Source of the DNA: Pontibacillus chungwhensis BH030062
GTDB lineage: Bacteria > Bacillota > Bacilli > Bacillales > BH030062
NCBI RefSeq assembly: GCF_000770675.1
Contig: NZ_AVBG01000003.1
Coordinates: 124,001-188,000 of the forward strand
Reading direction: 5' to 3'
DNA: 64,000 nucleotides
Made by a program: the position numbers and the translations under genes
Shown: positions 1-8,756 of the stretch, in pieces
Layout of the letters: each line of letters begins with the position of its first letter
Numbering within the stretch: position 1 is the first letter of the stretch
The notes under the pieces: model-generated
Databases searched by the model: none
Told to the model about the DNA's origin: nothing
Seen by the model: only the letters and a program-made list of their open reading frames with translations

Positions 1-589
1 GCGTGGTGAGAAAGATTGTTGTCCCCTCTTCTTTGTTTAACCTGTGTAAGTAGTTCCATATACTCTTACGGTTAGATGGATCAAGCCCTGTAGTTGGTTC
101 ATCCAGAAAAAGAATTTTAGGCTTATTCACCAACGTCAAAGCAAGGTCCAACCTCCTTCTCATTCCTCCTGAGTAATTTCCACAAATTCGGTCAGCTGCT
201 TCTCTAAGCTGAACAACTTCCAGTAATTCACTGGTTCTCAACTTAGCTTGTTTGTTGGTGAATCCAAATATTCTGCATTGAAGATGCAGCATCTCTCTAC
301 CAGTTAAACTTGGATCAATTCCTGTTTCTTGAAGGGCCACACCAATATGCTCCCGTACTCCCTTAGGATTTGTTAGTACGTCCTGCTCTGCGACATACAC
401 CTTTCCTGCAGAAGGGCTAATGAGTGTTGTAACGATTTGCACCGTTGTTGATTTCCCGGCACCGTTAGGTCCTAAGAAGGCAAAAAACTCTCCTTCTTCA
501 ACCGCAAAACTTACATCTTTTACCGCTTGAACATTTCCTTTTTTAAAGATTTTTGATAAATGTTCAACGTAAATTGTTCCTTTTACCAT
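1..589 (-). CDS. ABC transporter ATP-binding protein, DrrA/CcmA type (3' part outside window)
   Basis: About 196 codons are present and the gene runs off the left edge. The translation has Walker A (GPNGAGKST), a Q-loop region (ALQETGIDPSL), the signature NYSGGMRRRLDLA and Walker B (ILFLDEPTTGLDP), in the order and spacing of the DrrA-type ATPases that power ABC-2 exporters for drugs or lipids. The start at 589 (MVKGTIYVEHLS) lies 9 nt after AAAGGAG; another in-frame ATG at 595 is only 3 nt from it and is less likely. The permease partner would lie to the left, outside the window. The substrate cannot be told. Confidence 0.9.
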   Translation of the reverse strand, partial: MVKGTIYVEHLSKIFKKGNVQAVKDVSFAVEEGEFFAFLGPNGAGKSTTVQIVTTLISPSAGKVYVAEQDVLTNPKGVREHIGVALQETGIDPSLTGREMLHLQCRIFGFTNKQAKLRTSELLEVVQLREAADRICGNYSGGMRRRLDLALTLVNKPKILFLDEPTTGLDPSNRKSIWNYLHRLNKEEGTTIFLTT

Positions 590-770
590 ATCCATTAGCT
601 CCTTTCATGACTTACGTACTATATTCCATCTTACTCTCTTCATTCCTCCTTATTTAAAATAGATCAAGCTTGAATAAGCTTTTAATTTTAATTCAGGATG
701 ATGTTTAAGTGTTATTTAGTAGGGGTACATTCAATAAGATAGCTAAAGTAATGAAAGGATTTGAACGAAC

Positions 771-1001
771 ATGGAAAGTTTATTACAACTCTTTATATAC
801 ATAGCTGTAATGATTAACGGTTTTATCGGATTAGTTAGCTATAAAAAAAGCCAGCACCAATTTGTGCTCGCTACCGGTTTCACTCATATCCTCTTAAGCA
901 TACCTTTATCTTGGACGTTTGGACCTCTCGTGTTTGCGATTGGCACGACTCAAGTTTTTTACGGTATTATTCACACGCAATCTCGAAAAACAGTAGAATA
1001 A
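771..1001 (+). CDS. Small membrane protein of unknown function
   Basis: The 76-residue product is mostly hydrophobic: a helix at about residues 5-23, a short basic YKKS linker, and two further hydrophobic stretches at about 32-46 and 48-66, then a polar tail. This suggests a three-helix integral membrane protein. AAAGGA lies 11 nt before the ATG. It is transcribed divergently from the ABC ATPase gene. I do not recognise the family, and nothing nearby gives it a role. Confidence 0.6.
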   Translation: MESLLQLFIYIAVMINGFIGLVSYKKSQHQFVLATGFTHILLSIPLSWTFGPLVFAIGTTQVFYGIIHTQSRKTVE

Positions 1002-1030
1002 AAAAAGGGTGCCCTCCTCTTTGGACACCC
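1001..1030 (-). terminator. Intrinsic terminator of the 1038-1394 gene
   Basis: Arms GGGTGCCC (1007-1014) and GGACACCC (1023-1030) pair with one mismatch. On the minus strand the stem is followed by six T. It also lies just after the stop of the plus-strand small membrane gene, so it may serve both. Confidence 0.7.
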
Positions 1031-1037
1031 ACCCCCC

Positions 1038-1394
1038 TTAATTATTTGACTTTCTTACACGCTTCTCAATAAACCAACAAAGGTCCTCTACGGTTTTAAA
1101 GTATTGAAATTCTTCTCCATCAGGAACTTCATCCAGGCCACTGCCTGGTAAATCCCAATAGTTCATTAATTCACCAAACGAAGATCGAAATCGGTCACTT
1201 TCCCCTTGGAAAACATAAGAGAGTGGAGTTTTAGTATTAATATTCTCAACCGGCTTCTCATACTGTTTCTGTAAGTTTTCATTTACGTACTTTACTACTG
1301 TTAGGTAGATCTCGTAAATAACCCCTTTATCCCCTGCAGATTTCTTTAAATCTTTTCTCGCTCGTCTAGTTTGAAAATCGATCAATTCCCCCAT
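1038..1394 (-). CDS. Conserved-looking hypothetical protein, cytoplasmic
   Basis: The 118-residue soluble protein has a basic N-terminus (FQTRRARKDLKK), an amphipathic helix around residues 22-46 and an acidic, aromatic-rich C-terminal half (MNYWDLPGSGLDEVP, EDLCWFIEKRV). There is no signal peptide and no membrane segment. AAGGTG precedes the ATG by about 10 nt. I do not recognise the family. A perfect DnaA-box 9-mer (TTATCCACA, 1398-1406) lies in its 5' leader, probably by chance. Confidence 0.6.
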   Translation of the reverse strand: MGELIDFQTRRARKDLKKSAGDKGVIYEIYLTVVKYVNENLQKQYEKPVENINTKTPLSYVFQGESDRFRSSFGELMNYWDLPGSGLDEVPDGEEFQYFKTVEDLCWFIEKRVRKSNN

Positions 1395-1903
1395 GAGTTA
1401 TCCACACCTTTTTTAAGAACTAAGCAAAAGTGTACAGTTTTAGTGACTAGCGTCAGAACGATAACAACTCCTATACAATGATTAGACAATTATTCTACGA
1501 ATCTTGCAATATAATATGACTACTAATGTTATTCCAATAAAGCTATAACGATACTGAAACTTAGCATTTAGAAGAGGGTACTGAGTGAAGAATCTGCAGA
1601 TGATTTGTTTCCAAGAGGTTAAGAGGAAACACGTGATATAAGGAGGTAATTGATTCTCTACATTATATCCTAACACAAAGCAGGACACTTTTAACCACTA
1701 TACCATTTGTTTCCTCTATTATGTAACCCGTCTCACAATAATATTAGTGTTTTCTTAATATAGATTTTATTTTTCGCCTGAATTGATATTATTACACTTA
1801 TTGTTCCCTCACAAAAATAAAAAGCAATCATATTTTTTGAAGAATTGCTTCAAAAAGAGGTACCATAACAAGTATCAAACGAATAGTGAAGGAGATCTAA
1901 TCT
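1395..1903. other. Intergenic stretch, about 500 bp, no supported gene
   Basis: AT-rich sequence between two divergent genes. The open frames here lack a ribosome binding site and look random. It must hold the promoters of both flanking genes, but I cannot place them with confidence. No clear hairpins or repeats were seen. Confidence 0.5.
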
Positions 1904-2644
1904 ATGAATCAAACACTAGAAACTCTATTGCAACATCGCTCAATTCGGTCATTTACAGACACAGTGTTAACAGAAGAACAAATTAATATAATTGTGGAAG
2001 CTGCTCAAATGGCTTCAACTTCTAGTTATATGCAAGCCTATTCGATTATCGGTGTTACAGATCTAGAGAAAAAGAAAGAACTAGCAGATATAACGGGACA
2101 GTCATACGTTAAAGACAACGGACATCTCTTTATCTTTTGCGCTGACTTATACAGACACCAGATTCTAGCCTCTGATTTGCAAAAACAAGACATGATTCAA
2201 AATATTGAGAATACAGAACATTTTCTTGTTTCTTCTATTGATGCTTCACTTGCTGCTCAAAACGGAGCCATTGCAGCAGAATCAATGGGGCTTGGGATGT
2301 GCTACATCGGAAGTATTAGAAATAACATTGAGCGAGTAGACCAACTATTACAATTACCAGAACACGTCATCCCATTATTTGGTATGGTTGTGGGTTATCC
2401 AAATAAGCAAACCGAGCAAAAACCTCGCCTACCAAAGCAAGCTGTTTATCATGTAAATTCTTATAATAAAGAACAGTCAGGTGACCTACGCTCCTTTGAT
2501 CATACGATACAAGATTATTATAAGAGCCGTAAGCAAAATGCGCGATTGGACTCATGGACAGATCAAATGATTCGACGTTTCAGTCATCCTATGAGAATGG
2601 ATGTTAGTGATTTCGTGCAATCCAAAGGATTTAACAAGCGCTAA
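1904..2644 (+). CDS. nfsA: Oxygen-insensitive NADPH nitroreductase / FMN reductase, NfsA-NfrA type
   Basis: At 246 residues the protein matches the NfsA/NfrA family in length. It begins with the FMN-binding element HRSIRSFTD (residues 11-19), followed by the ASTSSYMQAYS segment (36-46), the AAESMGLGMCYIGSIRNN motif (about 124-141) and the family-typical GMVVGYP near residue 160. These flavoenzymes reduce nitro compounds, quinones or free flavin with NADPH. AGGAGATC lies just before the start. The gene stands alone, with the sirtuin gene 66 bp downstream in the same direction, so co-transcription is possible. Known relatives respond to thiol or quinone stress, but no operator was seen here. 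Confidence 0.85.
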   Translation: MNQTLETLLQHRSIRSFTDTVLTEEQINIIVEAAQMASTSSYMQAYSIIGVTDLEKKKELADITGQSYVKDNGHLFIFCADLYRHQILASDLQKQDMIQNIENTEHFLVSSIDASLAAQNGAIAAESMGLGMCYIGSIRNNIERVDQLLQLPEHVIPLFGMVVGYPNKQTEQKPRLPKQAVYHVNSYNKEQSGDLRSFDHTIQDYYKSRKQNARLDSWTDQMIRRFSHPMRMDVSDFVQSKGFNKR

Positions 2645-2710
2645 TTTGCTCTTCAGTTCGTCTTAGTGTGTTTGCTACAATAGTACAAAAGCATTAAAGG
2701 ATAGGATAGG

Positions 2711-3442
2711 ATGAATCAACTTATACAAGAAATAAACCGAGCTAATCATATTACCGTACTAACAGGAGCAGGTGTAAGTACAGCAAGTGGCATCCCTGAT
2801 TTTCGCTCTACAAGTGGCATTTGGACAGAAGACGAATCACGAGAATACTTTATGTCTAATCACTATTTTCACTTGGACCCGGGTGACTTTTGGAAGAAGT
2901 ATAAAGATATCTTTCAACTTAAACTTCTTCGTAACTATTCACCAAATGAAGTACACGGTTTCATCCATAGTCTAGAGGAAAAAGGGAAAGAAGTTGCTGT
3001 TATCACCCAGAATGTAGATGGATTACATCAACAAGCAGGGTCCTCTAACGTTATTGAGTATCATGGTTCTTTAACCACTTCAACTTGCCCTGTTTGTGGA
3101 GATTCTTATGATATGGATTATATCAACAATACTTTGATTCCCCGTTGCGAACGAGAGACGTGCGGAGCTATATTGAAACCTGATATTGTTTTATTTGGAG
3201 ATGCCATTACTGAACACGACCGAGCTGAAGCGATTATTGATCAGACCGATCTTGTACTTGTTCTAGGAACTTCTCTTTTGGTAATGCCATTTAATTTCTT
3301 GCCTGAGTACGCATACTCCAGAAAGATCCCGACGGCACTTATTAATCGAGAAGCAACTCCAAAAGACCGCTTATTTCACTATGTCATTCACAATGATTTG
3401 ATTAGCAGTTTACAACACATCGAGAGTCAATTAGCTAGATAA
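2711..3442 (+). CDS. cobB: NAD-dependent protein deacylase, Sir2 family
   Basis: The 243-residue protein has the NAD-binding GAGVSTASGIPDFR (residues 19-32), TQNVDGLH with the following EYHGS catalytic His at about residue 118, a zinc-binding CxxC pair (CPVC and CERETC), and the later GTSLLVMPF motif. These define a bacterial class sirtuin that removes acyl groups from lysines using NAD. GGATAGG precedes the ATG. The equivalent enzyme in Bacillus (SrtN) helps deacetylate acetyl-CoA synthetase; whether that applies here is inference. Confidence 0.92.
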   Translation: MNQLIQEINRANHITVLTGAGVSTASGIPDFRSTSGIWTEDESREYFMSNHYFHLDPGDFWKKYKDIFQLKLLRNYSPNEVHGFIHSLEEKGKEVAVITQNVDGLHQQAGSSNVIEYHGSLTTSTCPVCGDSYDMDYINNTLIPRCERETCGAILKPDIVLFGDAITEHDRAEAIIDQTDLVLVLGTSLLVMPFNFLPEYAYSRKIPTALINREATPKDRLFHYVIHNDLISSLQHIESQLAR

Positions 3443-3527
3443 TATGGACGCATTGAAACTGAGATCAAATTGAAAGGTCCGTTATGGTAAAAGTGCTTGG
3501 GCACACTGACTTTTACTGAACCCAATA

Positions 3528-3561
3528 AAACAAGTCGCTTGCGTGGGCAAGCGACTTGTTT
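3528..3561. terminator. Bidirectional intrinsic terminator
   Basis: Perfect 12-bp stem (3531-3542 with 3547-3558), loop GTGG, flanked by A-rich sequence on one side and T-rich on the other. It sits between the convergent sirtuin and antiporter genes. Confidence 0.9.
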
Positions 3562-3562
3562 A

Positions 3563-4786
3563 TTAAGAAGCTTCTTTAGCCATATTAAATTTCTTAATAA
3601 GAGGCTTAATCGATAGGCCTTGCACCACTAAAGAGAAGAGAACGACTGAGAATGTAAGAAGCAATATGTCTTCACGCCCTGAAAAATCAGATGGAAGACT
3701 AAGAGCTAATGCAATGGATAAGCTACCTCGAAGACCAGCCCAGTTCACGAGGAATCGCTCTTTCTTAGTCAGGTGTGAAATATAACTAGTTGCTGTATAA
3801 ATCGCTATCGCTCGGCCAACTAAAACAATAACAATTGCCAGCGCAATAATGCCCCACTTCCCTGTAAAATCAATCTCCCTGATTTCAATTCCCACCATCA
3901 AAAAGATAATGGAATTAGCCAGCAAGGTAATCGTGTCCCAAAAAGTATTAATATTAATCTTAGTCTCTTCCGACATCCCAATTTTCTTCCCATAACTACC
4001 AAACAGAAGTCCACCAATTACTACCGCAATAACACCTGAAACTTTGAAGTGTTCAGCAATAAAGTAACTTCCGAAGAACAGGAGCATAGAGAGGGCAATT
4101 TCAAGCGGATAATCATCAAAAATACGAATGACCTGCGAAAAGATAAACCCGATTACTATGCCAACAAGCGCTCCTCCAATGGCAAATTTCAAGAATAAAA
4201 ATACCCCATTACCAAGGCCAGCTAAGCCCATATCCATATATGTTAACAAATAAATAGAGGAAATTTTAAACAGAACAACTGCAATCCCGTCATTAAATAA
4301 CGATTCACCTTCCATAATGGTGGACATTTTCTCCGGTACTCCAAGATCTTTAAATATTGAGATTACACTAATTGGATCAGTCGCACTCATAAGAGCTGCA
4401 AATGTAAAGGCTACTACAATCGGCAAGCCTAGTAGAAAATACACACTAAATCCAATCACTACAAAGGATATAAAGGTACCTAAAAAGGCAAGCGATAGAA
4501 CCAATTTCTTCATCCCATATAAATGGTGAAATGGCATCTTGAGTGTAGCATCACCTAATAAGATAGGTAAGAAAAGCGAAATTATAATCGCCTGAAAAAC
4601 TGAGGACTGAGTTATGTAGGATTCTGCTTCTTCAATGAAGGGAATCTCAGTCATCCCTAATAAAACTCCAACAAGTACAAGTGCAATTGAATAAGGCTCT
4701 TTGATGAGCTTAGCAACCCCTATCACTGTGATTGAGATCGCCAATAATACTAATATCTGTATAAATACTTCATGAAACCCGTGCAT
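3563..4786 (-). CDS. nhaP: Na+(K+)/H+ antiporter, CPA1/NhaP type
   Basis: The product has about 12 hydrophobic segments and no long cytoplasmic tail. The CPA1 hallmark SATDPISV (transmembrane segment 5) and the EGESLFNDGIAVVLF motif are both present, carrying the acidic residues needed for cation/proton exchange. It would export Na+ (or K+) at alkaline pH or high salt. The outermost ATG (4801) lies within the ribosome binding site: GGAGG is followed 8 nt later by the ATG at 4786, which I take as the start, giving 407 residues. It is monocistronic, between two terminators. Confidence 0.9.
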   Translation of the reverse strand: MHGFHEVFIQILVLLAISITVIGVAKLIKEPYSIALVLVGVLLGMTEIPFIEEAESYITQSSVFQAIIISLFLPILLGDATLKMPFHHLYGMKKLVLSLAFLGTFISFVVIGFSVYFLLGLPIVVAFTFAALMSATDPISVISIFKDLGVPEKMSTIMEGESLFNDGIAVVLFKISSIYLLTYMDMGLAGLGNGVFLFLKFAIGGALVGIVIGFIFSQVIRIFDDYPLEIALSMLLFFGSYFIAEHFKVSGVIAVVIGGLLFGSYGKKIGMSEETKININTFWDTITLLANSIIFLMVGIEIREIDFTGKWGIIALAIVIVLVGRAIAIYTATSYISHLTKKERFLVNWAGLRGSLSIALALSLPSDFSGREDILLLTFSVVLFSLVVQGLSIKPLIKKFNMAKEAS

Positions 4787-4952
4787 TGACCTAGCCTCCA
4801 TCCACTTCTAAAATTGATGTCTTTGTTGTATTTAGCTTTACCTTACTAAAAAATCTGATGCACACTCATTAAAAGAATACCCTCCTAATCAAATTCCATA
4901 ACTTTCCTCGAGATAAATATGCACGCAAATAACAAAGCTTAACTATATGAAA

Positions 4953-4988
4953 TAAAAAAACAAGCTGACCCTAGTTAGAGTCAGCTTG
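4953..4988 (-). terminator. Terminator of the penicillin-acylase-like gene
   Basis: Stem CAAGCTGAC/GTCAGCTTG (4961-4969 with 4980-4988), 10-nt loop, followed on the minus strand by seven T. Confidence 0.88.
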
Positions 4989-4992
4989 TTAC

Positions 4993-7371
4993 TCAAGGAG
5001 TAAGGATCAATGTTTCTCCCTCAGGCTTTGTTAGACTTGTATCATGATAGTTTCCGTTTACCCAATCCTCACGTTGGTCATGATACCAAGGGCTTCTAAA
5101 GTGACCAGTCTGACCAGGCCCCACAATATGTGAAGCTGAAGTGAAATCAGTTCCATCTAAGACAAACCGCCACGACGCACCGTGATTTACTAGACCACTT
5201 TCTTCTTCCTTATAACTTGCTGCCATAACCGTTACCTGACTTCCCCCCACAGGTATTGGAGCTTCACTATTAAAGAATCGCTCTAGAAATGATATAGAAG
5301 AAAGGGGATGTTCAAAAGATACCTTGTGGTAATCTCCCCACGCCCATTTCTTCAGAGGTTCTCCATATTCCTCCGTTAAGACTGTGATTGTTTGTGTAAA
5401 TGTCTCTTGTATTAGATCTTGTAATCCTCCTTGCTCTTCTATCCATATTGCTTCTTTACCTGCATTAGCCTTCCTAAGCAGTTCATCTGTCGTTTGACCC
5501 TTCCCTTTAAATAAACGATCCATTGATTCTGGGATGTCAGAATACAGTTGGTCCATGATCATGTTCATCCAAGTATGAAACACAAGAGGCTGAGGTGCGC
5601 CTACTTCGTCAACATAGTCCCAGTCTTTTAACAAGTTGACCGCTTCTGTTTCCCTCTCTGACAACCTTTTAGACCCTACATACTCGAGAAACATTGGGGC
5701 GAACTCACGAGCTTGGAGATTCACCTGGTCCATTTGCAGATCTTTCATGTCTCCTTTTGTAAAATCATTTCTTGCTTGAAGTACCTCCTCAATACGCATA
5801 TAACGATAAGGTTGAGCCCAATTATTAGATAGGTGGTAAGGATATTGTTCACCAACAACTTTATTGTTTGCCGTTTCTATGAAACCTTTATCAGGATTTA
5901 TAACTGTTGGTAATTCCTCAAAAGGAATAAATCCCTTCCATTCATTTTCTTCCTTCCAACCCTCAAGAGGCAACAAGGCGTCTGATCCGCTCTCATAAAT
6001 CGGAATTTTACCATTTGCTTTATAAGCAATGGTTCCATCCTTACTAGCAAACACAAAGTTTTGGGCAGGGACGAGAAATTTTTCTAATCCTTTCTCGAAT
6101 TCATTCCAATTGGAAGCTTGATTGATCTCAAGAATTGCCTCAAGCTCAGTTGTTGCATCGAGAGCTGTCCATCTTAAAGATAGAACCGTATCCTCACCAC
6201 TACTTTCCGCAAATTCAGATAGAACGGGACCATGTCTCGTCTCAACTACTTCATATTCAATAGGGTCTTCATCTTTTACTTCAATCGTTTCTTTAAAAAT
6301 TCTCGCTTTTTCATACCTTCCCTCATACAAAAACTCATCCTTATTGTCTGGGTTCCTCTTTTCCAAATAGAGCTGTTGTACATCTGGCCCTGTATTGGTT
6401 ACCCCCCATGCTATATCTTTGTTATGTCCTAAAATAATACCTGGAATGCCTGCAAAAATGACACCACTCACTTGATAGTCAGGAGAATGTAACTTCATCT
6501 GCAACCACACCGATGGAGTTGCTAAGCCTAAATGTGGATCATCTGCTAACAAAGGTTCTCCTGATTTTGTTTTACTTCCGCTCACCACCCAGTTGTTACT
6601 GCCATTGAACGCATGTGGAATAACCGCACTCTTAAAGCTTAAGTCGATATTGAGTTCCTCGTCTTTAATAATGGTTGGTGCTTCTTCTGGATAGCTAGAA
6701 AACAATTCATAGGCTTTCTCTTGTGAATAGTTCTGAAGCAAATAATAGTGAAAAGCCTGTCTCTCCCAATGACCACCAAGGTCAAACGCCATGTACTTTC
6801 CAATCGTTAATGAATCAATAGGAGTCCATACATCTGGAGCTGCCCCCATTAAGGTAAATTCAATAGGAAGTGCGCGATTGTTCTTTGCCTGTTTAATATA
6901 AGCATTCACCCCATCTGCGTACCATTCCATTACTTGTTTAGCTTCATCTGAGTATTCATTATAAGACGTTGCAGCCGCTTTCCTAAGTCCTAGTGTGCGG
7001 AAGTATTTATCTTGATCTAAAGCTTTTATACCTGCGACTTCACTTAACGTACCAGAAGCTTGTCTCCTGGCCATGTCCATTTGAAACAAGCGTTCTTGTG
7101 CTTGAATATATCCTTGAGCCATAAATAAGTCTTTACTGTTACTCGCCTCAATATGAGGTACTCCGCTTTCGTCTCGTGTTACGTTGACAGGTGCTTTTAA
7201 TCCCATAATTTTGATACTCCCATTCGTTTGAGGGATACTCCTGTCTATGTAACCGTTTACAAAAATAAGCACACCAATTCCTGCTGTAATAAGGAATGCG
7301 ATTAGCATCAAACTTATTTTATGCCACCTTTTAAACTGCCTTTTATTTTCATGTTGTGTTACGGTTTCCAT
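4993..7371 (-). CDS. Penicillin acylase family N-terminal nucleophile hydrolase, membrane-anchored
   Basis: The 792-residue product starts with a basic segment and one hydrophobic helix (about residues 18-38), so it is probably exported and anchored. The family motif GSNNWVV places the autocatalytic cleavage site before Ser258, which would be the nucleophile of the beta chain. DDPHLGL, further on, is also typical. These Ntn hydrolases cleave amide bonds of penicillins, N-acyl homoserine lactones or other acylated amines; the substrate here is unknown. The ATG at 7386 overlaps the ribosome binding site; GGAGG lies 7 nt before 7371, the chosen start. Confidence 0.9.
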   Translation of the reverse strand: METVTQHENKRQFKRWHKISLMLIAFLITAGIGVLIFVNGYIDRSIPQTNGSIKIMGLKAPVNVTRDESGVPHIEASNSKDLFMAQGYIQAQERLFQMDMARRQASGTLSEVAGIKALDQDKYFRTLGLRKAAATSYNEYSDEAKQVMEWYADGVNAYIKQAKNNRALPIEFTLMGAAPDVWTPIDSLTIGKYMAFDLGGHWERQAFHYYLLQNYSQEKAYELFSSYPEEAPTIIKDEELNIDLSFKSAVIPHAFNGSNNWVVSGSKTKSGEPLLADDPHLGLATPSVWLQMKLHSPDYQVSGVIFAGIPGIILGHNKDIAWGVTNTGPDVQQLYLEKRNPDNKDEFLYEGRYEKARIFKETIEVKDEDPIEYEVVETRHGPVLSEFAESSGEDTVLSLRWTALDATTELEAILEINQASNWNEFEKGLEKFLVPAQNFVFASKDGTIAYKANGKIPIYESGSDALLPLEGWKEENEWKGFIPFEELPTVINPDKGFIETANNKVVGEQYPYHLSNNWAQPYRYMRIEEVLQARNDFTKGDMKDLQMDQVNLQAREFAPMFLEYVGSKRLSERETEAVNLLKDWDYVDEVGAPQPLVFHTWMNMIMDQLYSDIPESMDRLFKGKGQTTDELLRKANAGKEAIWIEEQGGLQDLIQETFTQTITVLTEEYGEPLKKWAWGDYHKVSFEHPLSSISFLERFFNSEAPIPVGGSQVTVMAASYKEEESGLVNHGASWRFVLDGTDFTSASHIVGPGQTGHFRSPWYHDQREDWVNGNYHDTSLTKPEGETLILTP

Positions 7372-7437
7372 GCTTTCCCCTCCCATATCTATATTATAAT
7401 ATGAATTTTCAGATAATTGTACAATGGCATATAGAAA

Positions 7438-7466
7438 GCCTTAACGAACAGATCGTTAAGGCGTTT
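7438..7466 (-). terminator. Hairpin terminator, possibly bidirectional
   Basis: Perfect 10-bp stem GCCTTAACGA/TCGTTAAGGC (7438-7447 with 7453-7462). A T-run follows on the plus side and a weaker one on the minus side. It ends the 7472-8008 gene. Confidence 0.75.
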
Positions 7467-7471
7467 TTCCT

Positions 7472-8008
7472 CTATTGTAATGAGCTCAGCAATATCTCCC
7501 ACTCTTGTACAGAAAACGTTTCGTTAGTTGATACAGCATATACATTCGCACCCTTTTCCCAAATCACATAGTCTGCTTTTTCATTTTCAATATTCATATG
7601 GAACACTTGTCCATTTACCATGAGTTCTGTCATATCCGTTGATTGTGATGAGATGACTTCATTACTCGCAAATTTCGGTCCTTGTTCAAACGTCATTTTA
7701 CCATCGGGATAACGTATGAAAGTCTGCCTTGTCAGAAAAGATTCCTCACCTATTTTTTTGTAACCCATACTGATTCGTTCGAAGGAGTCTGGTAGTACAT
7801 TAAATGTAGAGACGGATGTACCAACTTGCTCCTCAAGTTGTTTAACTGTATCTACGTACGTGATGGCTTCAGGAAAAGCAACGGTCTCCTGAGAAAATGA
7901 TCCGTCTGGCACAATCACATCTTCAGCACGCATAAGACCAACCCAACTTAGTATAATAAAGAAAAGTAAACACAAAATAAGAACGGATCCTTGAGACACT
8001 TTAACCAT
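7472..8008 (-). CDS. Exported or membrane-anchored protein of unknown function, DUF4367-like tail
   Basis: The 178-residue protein has a single N-terminal hydrophobic helix (about residues 7-27) and an extracytoplasmic domain. The C-terminal part, with MNIENEKADYVIWEKG and the following VYAVS, resembles the DUF4367 domain seen on some anti-sigma factors, but no zinc-finger anti-sigma domain is present. AGGAGG precedes the start. It lies upstream of the acylase gene on the same strand, separated by a terminator. The function is unknown. Confidence 0.7.
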   Translation of the reverse strand: MVKVSQGSVLILCLLFFIILSWVGLMRAEDVIVPDGSFSQETVAFPEAITYVDTVKQLEEQVGTSVSTFNVLPDSFERISMGYKKIGEESFLTRQTFIRYPDGKMTFEQGPKFASNEVISSQSTDMTELMVNGQVFHMNIENEKADYVIWEKGANVYAVSTNETFSVQEWEILLSSLQ

Positions 8009-8089
8009 TGTAGAAACCTCCTCATAAAGCTAGTACTACTCTATTCAATAATAATTGAATTTATGAAAAAGTTTGTATAAGCACAATTA

Positions 8090-8118
8090 TTGTGAACGCC
8101 CCCATAATCATGTAATGT
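8090..8118 (+). promoter_or_regulatory. Probable sigma-A promoter of the TetR-OsmC operon
   Basis: -35 TTGTGA (8090-8095), 17-nt spacer, -10 TAATGT (8113-8118), 45 nt before the TetR start and immediately upstream of the dyad at 8127. Confidence 0.55.
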
Positions 8119-8126
8119 ATAAGCAT

Positions 8127-8140
8127 ACCAACTGGTTGGT
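8127..8140 (+). promoter_or_regulatory. Likely TetR operator
   Basis: ACCAACTGGTTGGT, a 6-2-6 dyad 22 bp before the tetR start, placed about where transcription would begin. Dyads of this type are known operators of several Bacillus TetR repressors. Autorepression is inferred. Confidence 0.65.
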
Positions 8141-8162
8141 TTTGAAAGGAAGGGTTTTCTAA

Positions 8163-8756
8163 ATGAATAAAGGTGCCTTGGCAAAAGAAGAAATTGTATC
8201 GGTTGCTGCCGATGTAATCCGATCGAAAGGATACCAATCCACTTCCATAAATGATATTTTGGTCAGTTCTGGAATTGGGAAAGGAAAGTTCTTTCACCAT
8301 TTTAAAACGAAACATGACCTCGGTATCGCCGTTGTCGATCGCTATATTGACACATGGAAAACGAGAATGATCGAAGAGATTCTTCAAGGAGATTTCCCTG
8401 CTAAGACAAGAATTCTTCATATGCTTGAAGAAACCCTTGGGTCTTTCCAAAATTCAAATGTAAAAAAAGGTTGTCCGTTTGGAAATTTAGCAATCGAAAT
8501 GAGTGAACATGACGCTTCTTTTCGGGAACGAATCGCTTCCTTTTTCCATGAATGGGCTATGGCCCTTAGTGAAACATTAAAAGATGCAAACCTTATCCCC
8601 GAAGACCGTGCCTATGATTATGCAGAGCATATCATTAGCTCTATTGAAGGCGCGATCCTCATAGCGAAGGTAAAGCAAACGTCTAAACCGATTGAAAACA
8701 CTGTTTCGATTTTAAAAAATACACTATTACATCAAAGGAGTATTTCACATGAGTAA
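8163..8756 (+). CDS. TetR/AcrR family transcriptional regulator
   Basis: The 197-residue protein has an N-terminal TetR helix-turn-helix (residues 8-54: AADVIRSKGYQSTSINDILVSSGIGKG then FFHHFKTKHDL), followed by an all-helical ligand domain containing a KKGCPFGN motif shared by a TetR subgroup (YxaF/LmrA-like). It overlaps the osmC-like gene by 8 bp, so the two form an operon, and a dyad operator precedes it. It most likely represses this operon until an effector, perhaps an organic peroxide or an electrophile, binds; the effector is inference. Confidence 0.88.
   Translation: MNKGALAKEEIVSVAADVIRSKGYQSTSINDILVSSGIGKGKFFHHFKTKHDLGIAVVDRYIDTWKTRMIEEILQGDFPAKTRILHMLEETLGSFQNSNVKKGCPFGNLAIEMSEHDASFRERIASFFHEWAMALSETLKDANLIPEDRAYDYAEHIISSIEGAILIAKVKQTSKPIENTVSILKNTLLHQRSISHE

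Noticed and set aside
1398-1406. Perfect DnaA box TTATCCACA, possible origin
   Set aside because: A single box without a cluster, AT-rich unwinding region or dnaA/dnaN nearby; one such 9-mer in a window this size is expected by chance.
1482-1688. 68-codon minus-strand open frame
   Set aside because: No ribosome binding site and random-looking AT-rich composition.
4786-4801. Outermost ATG starts for several genes (e.g. 4801, 7386, 15324, 16459, 21150, 46979)
   Set aside because: In each case a good ribosome binding site lies downstream of that ATG and in front of an internal in-frame start, and the shorter protein fits the family length better.
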